NCBI RefSeq assembly: GCF_000257905.1
Contig: NZ_AJJL01000078.1
Span: 16,983-80,982, forward strand
Reading direction: 5' to 3'
DNA from: Streptococcus mitis SK579
GTDB taxonomy: Bacteria > Bacillota > Bacilli > Lactobacillales > Streptococcaceae
DNA length: 64,000 nucleotides
Shown here: positions 53,253 to 64,000 of the stretch, piece by piece
Numbering within the stretch: position 1 is the stretch's first letter
Layout: every line of letters starts with the position of its first letter
Program-made: the position numbers and the translations under genes
Notes under the pieces: generated by a model
The model's input: only the letters and a program-made list of their open reading frames with translations
What the model was told of the DNA's origin: nothing
Database searches by the model: none

Positions 53253-54431
53253 CTAGTCAAGGACGCGAGTGCCACCTGCAACTTCAGCGATATAGAAGCT
53301 TGGAGCATATCCGACTACTTCCTCGTAGTGCTTACCAACAGCTTCCTTAAAGGCCTCAACTGTATCTTTTTGCACCAAAGCAATAGCACATCCGCCAAAT
53401 CCTGCCCCTGTCATACGAGCACCGAGAACACCTTCTTGTGCCCAAGCTGTGTGAACGAGGGTATCTAATTCCAAGCCTGTTACTTCATAATCATGCTCCA
53501 AAGAAACGTGAGATGCATTCATCAAGCGACCAAAGGTTTCTAAATCACCTGCTTGAAGGGCTGCTTGAGCTTTAAGGGTACGTTGGTTTTCAAGCACAGC
53601 ATGGCGAGCACGTTTCATACGATTTTCGTCTTTAATCAGGTAGCTGTATTGGTCAAAGGCCCACTCATCCAACTCACCCAAGGTCTGAATATCCAAGGAA
53701 ACTTGCAATTCTTCGACTGCTTTTTCACACTCAGCACGGCGTTCATTGTATTTAGAGTCCGCCAGTTCACGACGTTTGTTGGTGTTCATGATAACAACAA
53801 CATTGTCTTTCAAATCAAGTGGCACCAAGTCGTATTCTAAAGTATTGGTATCTAAGTAAATAGCACGTTGGTCAGCCCCCATACCGATGGCAAACTGGTC
53901 CATGATACCAGAGTTGACTCCGATAAAGTTGTTTTCTGTTTGTTTTCCAATTTTAACCAAATCCAAACGGTCTAGTTTTAAATCAAAGAGATGCTCTGCC
54001 ACGACCCCTGTCAATAGTTCCAAAGATGCAGAAGAAGACAACCCAGCACCATTTGGGATATTCCCATAAACATAAAAATCAAAACCTTTATCAATCACAT
54101 GCCCAGCTTCTTGCAAGAAATGAAGAACCCCTTTTGGATAGTTGGTCCAGTTGTGCTCTTTTTCAAACTTGAGGTTAGTAAGAGGCACTTCGATGATACC
54201 CTTGTCTTCAAAGTTAGCTGAGTAGAAACGCAAGACTTGATCGTCACGCTTGCGAGCTGCACCATAAGTTCCCAAGGAAATGGCTGCCGGAAATACATGT
54301 CCACCATTATAGTCTGTATGCTCACCAATCAAGTTGATACGACCTGGTGAAAAGAATGTTTGGTCTGCTTCTTGACCAAAAACAGCAAGAAAGTCTTTAC
54401 GAAGGGCTTCAGCAGTAAGATGTTGTGTCAT
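53253..54431 (-). CDS. galK: Galactokinase
   Basis: A 392-residue GHMP kinase. The substrate motif is [16 protein letters not shown] (about residues 29-44), the ATP motif is [13 protein letters not shown] (about 119-131) and motif 3 is [13 protein letters not shown] (about 342-354). It phosphorylates galactose to galactose-1-phosphate. ATG 54431 has AAAAGGAG upstream. First gene of galK-galT, opposite galR. Confidence 0.97.
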   Translation of the reverse strand: MTQHLTAEALRKDFLAVFGQEADQTFFSPGRINLIGEHTDYNGGHVFPAAISLGTYGAARKRDDQVLRFYSANFEDKGIIEVPLTNLKFEKEHNWTNYPKGVLHFLQEAGHVIDKGFDFYVYGNIPNGAGLSSSASLELLTGVVAEHLFDLKLDRLDLVKIGKQTENNFIGVNSGIMDQFAIGMGADQRAIYLDTNTLEYDLVPLDLKDNVVVIMNTNKRRELADSKYNERRAECEKAVEELQVSLDIQTLGELDEWAFDQYSYLIKDENRMKRARHAVLENQRTLKAQAALQAGDLETFGRLMNASHVSLEHDYEVTGLELDTLVHTAWAQEGVLGARMTGAGFGGCAIALVQKDTVEAFKEAVGKHYEEVVGYAPSFYIAEVAGGTRVLD

Positions 54432-54452
54432 ATGATTTCTCCTTTTACTGTC

Positions 54453-54516
54453 CGTTAAGTCACCTTAACGTGTAATCGTTTTCTTCTATTGTATACAAGG
54501 GATTTCCCAAGGTCAA
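54453..54516 (-). promoter_or_regulatory. galK promoter with candidate cre and leader palindrome
   Basis: On the minus strand: TTGACC (54516-54511), 17 bp, TACAAT (54493-54488). The + strand TGTAATCGTTTTCT (54471-54484) fits the CcpA cre consensus with one mismatch and lies over the transcription start. CGTTAAG-tcac-CTTAACG (54453-54470) is a perfect palindrome in the leader. Confidence 0.7.
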
Positions 54517-54531
54517 TCCTTTTTACTAAAC

Positions 54532-54574
54532 TTTTACTAAACTATCAGTAAAAGGCAGAAAAATATGATATACT
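54532..54574 (+). promoter_or_regulatory. galR operator and promoter
   Basis: TTTTACT-N8-AGTAAAA (54532-54553), a LacI-type inverted repeat, with a further half-site TTTTACT at about 54520. It overlaps the -35 area of an extended -10 promoter TGATATACT (54566-54574) for galR and sits upstream of the galK promoter, suggesting control of both. Confidence 0.7.
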
Positions 54575-54576
54575 AA

Positions 54577-55596
<1,020 letters not shown>

Positions 55597-55619
55597 CTCC
55601 ACAAATTAAACATGACAAA

Positions 55620-55663
55620 AAATCCTAATAGAGAGTCTCAAATCTCCATTAGGATTTTCTTTT
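55620..55663. terminator. Bidirectional terminator between galR and adh
   Basis: AATCCTAAT-a-GAGA / TCTC-c-ATTAGGATT with flanking A and T runs. Confidence 0.85.
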
Positions 55664-56707
55664 TTAGTCCATCACAATCATAGACTTAATGGTCTTACGT
55701 TCATCCATATCTTTATAAGCTTGATCAATATCTTCTAATTTATAGCTTGAAGTAAAGACACGGCCTGGGTTGATATCGCCATCAAGAACAGCTTTTAGTA
55801 ATACTTGTTTGTCATAAGTTGTCGCAGAAGCTGCCCCACCTGCTACAGAGATATTTTGCATAAATGTCGAACCAAGAGCATGATTATTATAGTGTGGGAC
55901 TCCTACAAATCCCATACGCCCTCCATTATGAAGGACACCTAGCGCCTGTTCTATAGCAGCCTCCGTACCAACACATTCAAGTGCTGCGTCCGCTCCTCCA
56001 CCGAGAATTTCTCGCACCTTGGCAATACCTTCTTGACCTCGCTCAGCTACAATAGCTGTCGCACCCGACTCCAGAGCCATCTTTTGACGATCTTCATGAC
56101 GACTCATAAGGATAATTTGCGATGCACCACGCATCTTCGCCGCGATGACAGCACATTGACCTACAGCACCATCACCAATGACCACAACCTTATCCCCTTT
56201 TTTAACATTAGCAACACGCGCCGCATGATAGCCTGTCGGCATGACATCTGCAAGAGTCAAGAGGGACTTTAGCATACCTTCTGTGTAGTCAGAAGGTTGT
56301 CCAGGGATTTTAACCAGCGCCCAGTTTGCATAGTGAAAACGAATATATTCCGCCTGAAAATCGCCTCCCAAGTTATTACCAATATGATTATCGCAAGAAC
56401 CGTCAAAGCCAGCAAGACAGGCATCACACTCACCACATCCATGTGTAAACGGGACAATGACAAAATCACCTTGCTTCACCGTCGTAATGGCTTCCCCAGT
56501 TTCTTCGACAATCCCAATCGCTTCGTGTCCACTATTTTTATGTCCCGATTTAATATCTGGATTGCGGTAACTCCAAAGGTCCGAACCACAAACACAAGCA
56601 CGAACCACACGAATAATAACATCATCCGCTTCTTGAATACTTGGACGCTTAACCTCTTCAATACCGACCTGACCTGCTTTTTTATAGACTGCTGATTTCA
56701 TTAACAT
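55664..56707 (-). CDS. adhB: Zinc-dependent alcohol dehydrogenase family protein
   Basis: A 347-residue MDR enzyme. The catalytic zinc site begins in CVCGSDLWSYR (about residues 38-48) and GHEAIGIVEE; the structural zinc lobe is CGECDACLAGFDGSC (about 91-105); the cofactor loop is VVIGDGAVGQCAV (about 172-184). Two starts are close (56707 and 56701); GGAGAGG fits the first. Substrate is not known; it precedes no obvious pathway partner. Confidence 0.92.
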   Translation of the reverse strand: MLMKSAVYKKAGQVGIEEVKRPSIQEADDVIIRVVRACVCGSDLWSYRNPDIKSGHKNSGHEAIGIVEETGEAITTVKQGDFVIVPFTHGCGECDACLAGFDGSCDNHIGNNLGGDFQAEYIRFHYANWALVKIPGQPSDYTEGMLKSLLTLADVMPTGYHAARVANVKKGDKVVVIGDGAVGQCAVIAAKMRGASQIILMSRHEDRQKMALESGATAIVAERGQEGIAKVREILGGGADAALECVGTEAAIEQALGVLHNGGRMGFVGVPHYNNHALGSTFMQNISVAGGAASATTYDKQVLLKAVLDGDINPGRVFTSSYKLEDIDQAYKDMDERKTIKSMIVMD

Positions 56708-56777
56708 ATCCTCTCCATTTTTACTAGTTTAAGTATACACTTTTTATTATGCTTTCGCTCACTTATACTACACCTCA

Positions 56778-57674
56778 TCAATGATGATGATTTTGATCAT
56801 GACTTGCTTCTAACTCTGTTATATTGCGCTTATGTGCTTGGTGAGTTTCTAGGTCGGCATCAACTTCAATAGTGATGTTTTGAAATCCACAATCTTTTAG
56901 CAAGTTTCGTATGAATTCTTTACAAGTTTCCATCTGTTCAATTTCTTTTAGGCAAACATGAACAATGGCATTTTTTTCCAAACCATCCATAGTCCAGAGA
57001 TTAAGCTGGTTAAGGCTAGCCACATTGTCTAATCCCTCTAAGTCACTCATGACTTGCTTGATATCGACACCTTCTGGCACAGCATCCAAGAAAATCTTGA
57101 GTGCGCTCCAAAAGCGAGGAATTGCTTTTGTTAGAATGAAGATAGAAATGACAAGCGACAAGATAGGATCTAAGATATACCAATCTGTAAATCGGAGGAT
57201 AATCGCCATTAGAATGACAGCTAACCAACCAAGAGTATCTTCCAAAAAGTGCAGGCTCAGAATCGACTCGTTCTTTGTCTTTCCCTTGCGAACTACTAGA
57301 CTAGCTAGCAGATTGATGCTAACTGCAATGATCCCTAGCCAGAGAATACCTTCATCATTAACGGGCTGTGGATTAAAAAGTTTAGTTATATTTTCCAAAA
57401 TCACTAGGATGGATCCTGTGATAAGAATCACAGCAGTCACCAGGGCCCCTAAAAGACTAAATCGCTTGTAACCCAAGGTGTACTGCCTATCTTCTTCTCT
57501 ATTTGAGATTGTTTCTAAAAAGGCCGATATGCCAATGGCTATAGCATCTCCCAAGTCATGGACAGAATCAGCAAGAACAGCACTCGAACCAAAGATTCCT
57601 CCTGCAATAAACTCAACAATAGCATAGCTTAAATTTAAGAAAAAAGCTACCCAAACAGTATATTTTGCCTTCAT
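56778..57674 (-). CDS. czcD: Zinc/cation efflux protein CzcD
   Basis: A 298-residue CDF transporter with six spans and the metal site residues DSVHDLGDA (about residues 38-46) and HFLEDTLGWL (about 143-152), a cytosolic ferredoxin-like C-terminal domain and a His-rich end HDQNHHH. It exports Zn2+ in exchange for protons. The start at 57674 (MKAKYTVWV) has AAAGGA 9 nt upstream; the ATG three codons earlier directly abuts that site. Confidence 0.95.
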   Translation of the reverse strand: MKAKYTVWVAFFLNLSYAIVEFIAGGIFGSSAVLADSVHDLGDAIAIGISAFLETISNREEDRQYTLGYKRFSLLGALVTAVILITGSILVILENITKLFNPQPVNDEGILWLGIIAVSINLLASLVVRKGKTKNESILSLHFLEDTLGWLAVILMAIILRFTDWYILDPILSLVISIFILTKAIPRFWSALKIFLDAVPEGVDIKQVMSDLEGLDNVASLNQLNLWTMDGLEKNAIVHVCLKEIEQMETCKEFIRNLLKDCGFQNITIEVDADLETHQAHKRNITELEASHDQNHHH

Positions 57675-57703
57675 TTTTCTCATTCCTTTGTTATAATAAA
57701 CTT

Positions 57704-57720
57704 ATGAACACCTTGTTCAT
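57704..57720. promoter_or_regulatory. SczA-type operator
   Basis: ATGAACA-CCT-TGTTCAT (57704-57720), a perfect palindrome between czcD and sczA. A related half-site TTCTGAACAATT lies at 57778-57789, close to the sczA start. This agrees with the pneumococcal model of two SczA motifs (Zn2+-dependent activation of czcD). Confidence 0.8.
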
Positions 57721-57806
57721 TATCATTATCCACTAAAACTCAAAGAAAGGATAGAAGCAAAATATCAGCTTTATTCAGTTCTGAACAATTTGCCTCAAAT
57801 GTCCAT

Positions 57807-58343
57807 ATGACTAACATTGACCGCCGTATCAGTAAAACCAAAAAAGCCATCTATCAGGCTTTTCTACAATTTTTGAACGAGAAGGGCTACGAATCCACTA
57901 CAGTTCAGGATATCATTAATCTCGCAGATGTGGGACGTTCCACTTTTTACTGTCACTATGAGAGCAAGGAACTACTTCTGGACGAGCTTTGTCGCCACCT
58001 CTTTCATCACATCTTTGAAAGAGAGGAGTCCATTTCAACCGAGGATTATCTCGCTCACCTCTTTCTACATTTTCAGAAAAATCAAGACCATATCACCAGT
58101 CTGCTATTTTCTAAAAATGACTACTTCCTCCGTCAACTCCATAAAGAGCTAGAACACCATGTCTATTCCGTGCTAGCTGATAAGTTGAAAAAAGCTCACC
58201 CAAGTCTGCCTCCTTCTTACCTCCAACACTTAGTCATGTCCAACTTTATCGAGACATTGACCTGGTGGCTCAAAAAAGGGCAAGACTTTACAGACCAAGA
58301 AGTTGTCCAATTTTATCTAGACCTTCTCATTCCTAAAAATTGA
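57807..58343 (+). CDS. sczA: TetR-family zinc-responsive regulator SczA
   Basis: A 178-residue TetR protein: HTH residues about 8-55 (ISKTKKAIYQAFLQFLNEKG, TTVQDIINLADVGRSTFYCH) and a helical effector domain with His/Glu-rich segments (LCRHLFHHIFEREES) that can bind zinc. It is divergent from czcD. In pneumococcus SczA activates czcD when zinc is high. Confidence 0.94.
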   Translation: MTNIDRRISKTKKAIYQAFLQFLNEKGYESTTVQDIINLADVGRSTFYCHYESKELLLDELCRHLFHHIFEREESISTEDYLAHLFLHFQKNQDHITSLLFSKNDYFLRQLHKELEHHVYSVLADKLKKAHPSLPPSYLQHLVMSNFIETLTWWLKKGQDFTDQEVVQFYLDLLIPKN

Positions 58344-58481
58344 ATACAGAGTAGAGCTCAGTTGCCTTATTTCTAGGCTACTGAGTTTTTTATCTTTTCA
58401 ATAATCAAAAAAGCCCAGACAACATTGTCTGAGCAGTTTTCTATATGGTCGTTTAACAAAGTTGAGTTTGACATTTTCAAA

Positions 58482-60723
<2,242 letters not shown>

Positions 60724-60737
60724 TCTGTATCCTCAAT

Positions 60738-60962
60738 TTAAAACTTGCCTCGATTGGTCAAGTCTTCTACCCTAGGCATAACTTCTTTATTATTCCAATG
60801 CTCCACAATTTTCCCGTTTTCTAGACGGAGGATATCGTACTGGGCATAAGCAACTCCATCAATCTGAGTCTAACCATAGCTAACCACATAGTTTCCTTGT
60901 CCTAAGAGTTGGAAAACAAAGTCGAAAGTGGCCTTTACTTAAAAACAGCTAATTTGCTCCAT
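60738..60962 (-). pseudogene. Decayed NTF2-like protein gene
   Basis: An ATG at 60962 gives MEQISCF then TAA; the same frame continues KATFDFVFQLLGQGNYVVSYG-stop-TQIDGVAYAQYDILRLENGK, then IVEHWNNKEVMPRVEDLTNR-GKF stop. The tail is typical of nuclear-transport-factor-2-like proteins (about 130 residues when whole). Two internal stops and a deleted front mark it as broken. Between marR and proV. Confidence 0.75.
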
Positions 60963-60963
60963 T

Positions 60964-61407
60964 TTAATCCTCATTTTCCTCCTCTTTTAGATTAGCCAAA
61001 ATTCTTTCTTGAAAGGATTCAAACTGACGAATTTCTTCCTCTGTGAATCCTTTGTAAAAGATCGTATCCAATTTCTGACTGACACGATGTCCCACTTCTT
61101 TCTGGGACTTGCCCAACTCCGTTAAAACTAAATACTTCTTACGCTTGTCTTTTCCACACGGACTAACAATTACAAGCTTTTGTTCCTCTAGCTTTTTTAT
61201 CATAGTCGTCAGCGTATTATTAGCAAGTCCAGTCGCAAGCGCGATATCTGTCGCAGTTGCGCAGCCAGTTTCACTATTCCATAAAACCGCTAAAATCTTT
61301 CCCTGTTCACTCCGATAAAGAGCTTCAGGATCCCGACTAAGTAACTTTTGAAAAATCCGTCCATTCAACAAACGAATATGATGGGCTACCAAATGACTAT
61401 CTTTCAT
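60964..61407 (-). CDS. MarR-family regulator
   Basis: A 147-residue winged-HTH protein with CATATDIALATGLANNTLTTMIKKLEEQKLV (about residues 49-79) and a wing KDKRKKYLVLTELG. Its gene lies upstream of the decayed NTF2-like gene and proV-proWX. It has a TTGACA-N17-TACAAT promoter with repeats resembling an operator beside it, so self-control is likely. Confidence 0.9.
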   Translation of the reverse strand: MKDSHLVAHHIRLLNGRIFQKLLSRDPEALYRSEQGKILAVLWNSETGCATATDIALATGLANNTLTTMIKKLEEQKLVIVSPCGKDKRKKYLVLTELGKSQKEVGHRVSQKLDTIFYKGFTEEEIRQFESFQERILANLKEEENED

Positions 61408-61418
61408 GACACCTCCAA

Positions 61419-61495
61419 TTTATTTCTATATCGATACGAATAAAGTAATTGTAACACTCATCATTCCATCTGTCAACTATTTCGATTTAGAAATA
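61419..61495 (-). promoter_or_regulatory. marR promoter with flanking operators
   Basis: Minus strand: TTGACA (61476-61471), 17 bp, TACAAT (61453-61448). Palindrome TATTTC-gattta-GAAATA (61478-61495) abuts the -35 box, and TATTTC...GAATA (61421-61442) lies downstream of the -10 box. Confidence 0.7.
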
Positions 61496-61506
61496 ATTTT
61501 TCCAAG

Positions 61507-61545
61507 TAAAAAAATCTCCTACCCAAGGTAGAAGAATCTTTTAAT
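61507..61545. terminator. Terminator between the marR promoter and wzy-like gene
   Basis: AAAATCT-CCTACC / GGTAG-AAGA plus T-run (61508-61543). Confidence 0.7.
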
Positions 61546-61554
61546 CTTATAAAC

Positions 61555-62748
61555 TTAATCCGTCATATCCGATACCAACGTTCGATGCTCCAACGGAATA
61601 CTGCACATAACTAGCAAGAAAATAAAACCTGACTGAATCCAGAAGAGGGCCAAATCAAAGATTCCGTGCACAGCAACCACTGTAAGGAAAGATAGATAAA
61701 GACCAATAATCGGACGTTTCCCCGACTCCTGACTCATATCCATCATCAAGCGAACAGGAGCAACAGAAGACAACACTAATAAAATAGTCCCCACAATTCC
61801 GTAACTTAGAATCGTGTCAATATAAAGACTATGAGCATGTTCATGATAAGGAGCATGTATCCGAGGATAAGAGTGCATATAGGTCAATGGCCCCTCGCCC
61901 CAAAAAGGATTTTGCTTAAACAAAGCCATCCCAGCATCCCAGATAGAAATGCGTTCTTCCATAGAAGAGTCTAAAGTTCCCATCCGAACTCCCAAATCAC
62001 TGGAAAAGAGGAAGCTCAAGCCAATCGCAAAGACCCCTATACTAAGCCAAAAGGCCTTCCAGTTTTTAATGGTCGTAAAGAGATAAATAATAGCTCCAGC
62101 GATAATAGCAGGAAAGGCAGTTCGATTTTGAGTAAAGTTCAAACCAAAGAGATTAACAAAGCCTGCAATCACACAGAATACTTTCAACCAATTCAACTTG
62201 GTCGTTGTAAACAAATAGAAAGCAATCATGATACAGAAACAACAAATAATTCCATAATAATTAGGATTAAAGAAGGTCACTTCTGCACGATTCTGATGCC
62301 ACACCTGCATGTTAGGTGAAAGAAAAGCATAGTTAAATTTCTTCACAATTTGGAAATGCTCTAAACTCGCAAAAGCAGCTGATAAGACGCTGCCAAACAA
62401 GACGAGCTGCAAAATCAATCGAAAGAATCTATGTGATAAAATCGACTGATAGTGCAAAAAGAAAACAGTGAATAGAAGCATTCCTACTGAAGCCACAAGA
62501 CCCATCCAATTTTGTGCAAAAATGGATATAACAGTACTATAGCCAAGAAAAAGAAGCAGCATTGGATGCTCACCCATTTTCTGAAGAATACTTTTCATGT
62601 CTCCTGTAAAAATTAAACTGATAATATATAAACAGAATACAACTACAAAAAGATAAAAGGGTAAAAAGATACTCAGGATAATTCCCAATAAAGTCAGCTC
62701 TTTACTAGACAACCCTTTCAGCTTTTCAATAAAGCCTATTGATTTCAA
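61555..62748 (-). CDS. O-antigen ligase/polymerase (Wzy/WaaL) family membrane protein
   Basis: A 397-residue protein with about 10-12 spans and a hydrophilic loop GPLTYMHSYPRIHAPYHEHAHSLYIDTILSYG (positions about 285-316, with conserved His and Glu of the Wzy_C/WaaL core). Members join glycan units on undecaprenyl carriers or attach them to a lipid. The substrate here is unknown; the surface-glycan genes at 40.9-42.9 kb are not adjacent. Confidence 0.85.
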   Translation of the reverse strand: MKSIGFIEKLKGLSSKELTLLGIILSIFLPFYLFVVVFCLYIISLIFTGDMKSILQKMGEHPMLLLFLGYSTVISIFAQNWMGLVASVGMLLFTVFFLHYQSILSHRFFRLILQLVLFGSVLSAAFASLEHFQIVKKFNYAFLSPNMQVWHQNRAEVTFFNPNYYGIICCFCIMIAFYLFTTTKLNWLKVFCVIAGFVNLFGLNFTQNRTAFPAIIAGAIIYLFTTIKNWKAFWLSIGVFAIGLSFLFSSDLGVRMGTLDSSMEERISIWDAGMALFKQNPFWGEGPLTYMHSYPRIHAPYHEHAHSLYIDTILSYGIVGTILLVLSSVAPVRLMMDMSQESGKRPIIGLYLSFLTVVAVHGIFDLALFWIQSGFIFLLVMCSIPLEHRTLVSDMTD

Positions 62749-63031
62749 AATGAATCCTTTCTCTCCAAATCAACTGATTCAGATAATAGTAAGCTACCCT
62801 ATATTGTACCACTTTTTTAACAATTTGAAAACAAAGGAAACGATTCCTAGGTAAAAAAGGGAGAAAAAATACTGAGATTTCAAAACTCAATCACTAGTAC
62901 TACATTTACTCCAAGAAAATCATACCGTAAAGACTAGGCATATGTTAAAATAGTAGTAATAAAATATAGATCATAAGCAACTATACAAACTAAATTCAAA
63001 GCATAAACTATTCATTGCGAAAGGCAACACT
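62749..63031. other. Gap before birA
   Basis: No gene. A weak -10 (TAAAATAGT) is visible around 62946-62956. Nothing else recognised. Confidence 0.4.
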
Positions 63032-63967
63032 ATGAAATCCTACCAAGCTGTCTACCAAATCCTATCTACAGAAATCGACTATATCAGCGGAGAAAAAATC
63101 GCAGAAGAACTATCCCTAAGCCGAACATCAATTTGGAAAGCCATCAAGCGTCTAGAGCAAGAAGGCATTGAAATTGATAGTATCAAAAACAAAGGATATA
63201 AACTGATGAATGGTGACCTTATTCTTCCAGAGATTCTAGAAGAAAATCTTCCAGTTAAAGTCAGTTTTAAACCCGAAACAAAATCAACACAACTAGATGC
63301 AAAAGAAGCAATTGATTTAGGGAATGAGGCAAACACTCTCTACCTATCCTCCTATCAAACAGCAGGACGAGGACGATTTCAACGTTCTTTCTACTCACCA
63401 CAAGGTGGCATATATATGACACTGCATCTTAAACCAAATCTCCCTTACGACAAATTACCATCCTATACACTACTTGTAGCAGGAGCTGTCTACAAAGCCA
63501 TTAAAAACCTAACTTTAATTGATGTCGACATAAAATGGGTCAATGATATCTACCTAAATAATCATAAAATTGGAGGAATCCTTACTGAAGCAATAACCTC
63601 TGTAGAAACTGGCTTAGTCACAGATATCATTATTGGAGTAGGAATCAACTTCACTATTAAAGACTTCCCTCAGGAATTAAAAGAAAAAGCTGCTAGTTTA
63701 TTTAAAACACCAGCACCTATTACCAGAAATGAATTAATTATCGAAATATGGCGTGCTTTCTTCGAAACACCAGCAGAAGAGCTATTATACCTATACAAAA
63801 AACAGTCATTCGTTCTAAGAAAAGAAGTTACTTTTACACTAGATCAAAAAGACTACAAGGGACTTGCTAAAGATATCTCTGAAAGTGGTAAACTTTTAGT
63901 TCAATGTGATGACGGAAAAGAAATCTGGCTCAATAGCGGAGAAATTTCACTCAAGGGTTGGAAGTAG
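63032..63967 (+). CDS. birA: Biotin--[acetyl-CoA-carboxylase] ligase / biotin repressor
   Basis: A 311-residue bifunctional enzyme. The N-terminal HTH (residues about 6-60; EKIAEELSLSRTSIWKAIKRLE) implies DNA binding, the catalytic part has AGRGRFQRSFYSPQGGIYMT (about 109-128), KWVNDIYLNNHKIGGIL and a C-terminal SH3-like domain. The GRGRFQR form replaces the usual GRGRRGR. It biotinylates AccB and may repress biotin uptake genes. The window ends shortly after the stop. Confidence 0.95.
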   Translation: MKSYQAVYQILSTEIDYISGEKIAEELSLSRTSIWKAIKRLEQEGIEIDSIKNKGYKLMNGDLILPEILEENLPVKVSFKPETKSTQLDAKEAIDLGNEANTLYLSSYQTAGRGRFQRSFYSPQGGIYMTLHLKPNLPYDKLPSYTLLVAGAVYKAIKNLTLIDVDIKWVNDIYLNNHKIGGILTEAITSVETGLVTDIIIGVGINFTIKDFPQELKEKAASLFKTPAPITRNELIIEIWRAFFETPAEELLYLYKKQSFVLRKEVTFTLDQKDYKGLAKDISESGKLLVQCDDGKEIWLNSGEISLKGWK

Positions 63968-64000
63968 CAATAGATAATATATAAAAAATTGACTCTATAC

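Noticed and set aside
56297..57471. Plus-strand frames of 132 and 168 codons opposite adhB and czcD
   Set aside because: They lie inside well-supported minus-strand genes with clear motifs.

Overview
The window is chromosomal DNA of a mitis-group Streptococcus close to S. pneumoniae/S. mitis. Low GC, strong AGGAGG-type ribosome sites, TTGACA-N17-TATAAT promoters and many recognisable genes in pneumococcal order (nrdR, queCDEF, pepF/rsmE/prmA, rarA, mgrA-Asp23 cluster, cclA-trp operon, exoA, xpt-pbuX, galT-galK/galR, czcD/sczA, proV-proWX, birA) point to this group. It is not a plain pneumococcal copy: it has a second trpB, broken genes and accessory patches.

Layout. 1-5.6 kb: 5' end of dnaB, nrdR, a GntR/ABC operon, lrgAB, and a MarR-thioredoxin pair with matching operators. 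5.6-8.1 kb: a leader resembling a preQ1 riboswitch, then queC-queD-queE-queF. 8.1-16.4 kb: aquaporin, a HxlR/DUF2785 pair with a divergent SnoaL-like gene, pepF, and a prmA-rsmE / M50-like-Nudix / DUF3013 series. 16.6-19.5 kb: AT-rich accessory patch with hicAB, an Sm-like gene, a tandem-duplicated CPCC protein, a frameshifted Sm-like paralogue and two unknown genes. 19.5-27.1 kb: rarA, a probable 6S RNA, tRNA-Lys(CTT), then a mosaic in which tRNA-Lys ends are repeated (one more complete tRNA, two 3' fragments), each repeat separated by membrane-protein genes: the pattern left by successive insertions at a tRNA 3' end. 27.1-31.4 kb: mgrA (frameshifted), a tandem-promoter array, and the Asp23/AmaP/CsbD envelope-stress cluster, whose first gene carries a nonsense codon; then an IS1182-type transposase remnant.

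31.4-42.9 kb: GNAT, prepilin peptidase cclA, trpEGDCFBA and a second trpB. Two T-box leaders lie in series (promoter - T-box - trpB2 - T-box - trpEGDCFBA). Next are an aminotransferase/sugar transferase pair, a heterodimeric ABC exporter, DUF421/DUF3290 membrane proteins, exoA, a VOC protein, and a purine-riboswitch xpt-pbuX operon. 51.2-64 kb: thioesterase, galK-galT with divergent galR, a zinc alcohol dehydrogenase, czcD/sczA zinc efflux, the proV-proWX choline/osmolyte transporter with an upstream MarR gene and a decayed NTF2-like gene, an O-antigen-ligase-family protein and birA.

No CRISPR array, intact IS or complete prophage is visible. The most unusual structures are the tRNA-Lys mosaic, the serial T-box arrangement around a duplicated trpB, the promoter array made from tandem repeats at 28.85-28.92 kb, and the short A-tract frameshift in mgrA.
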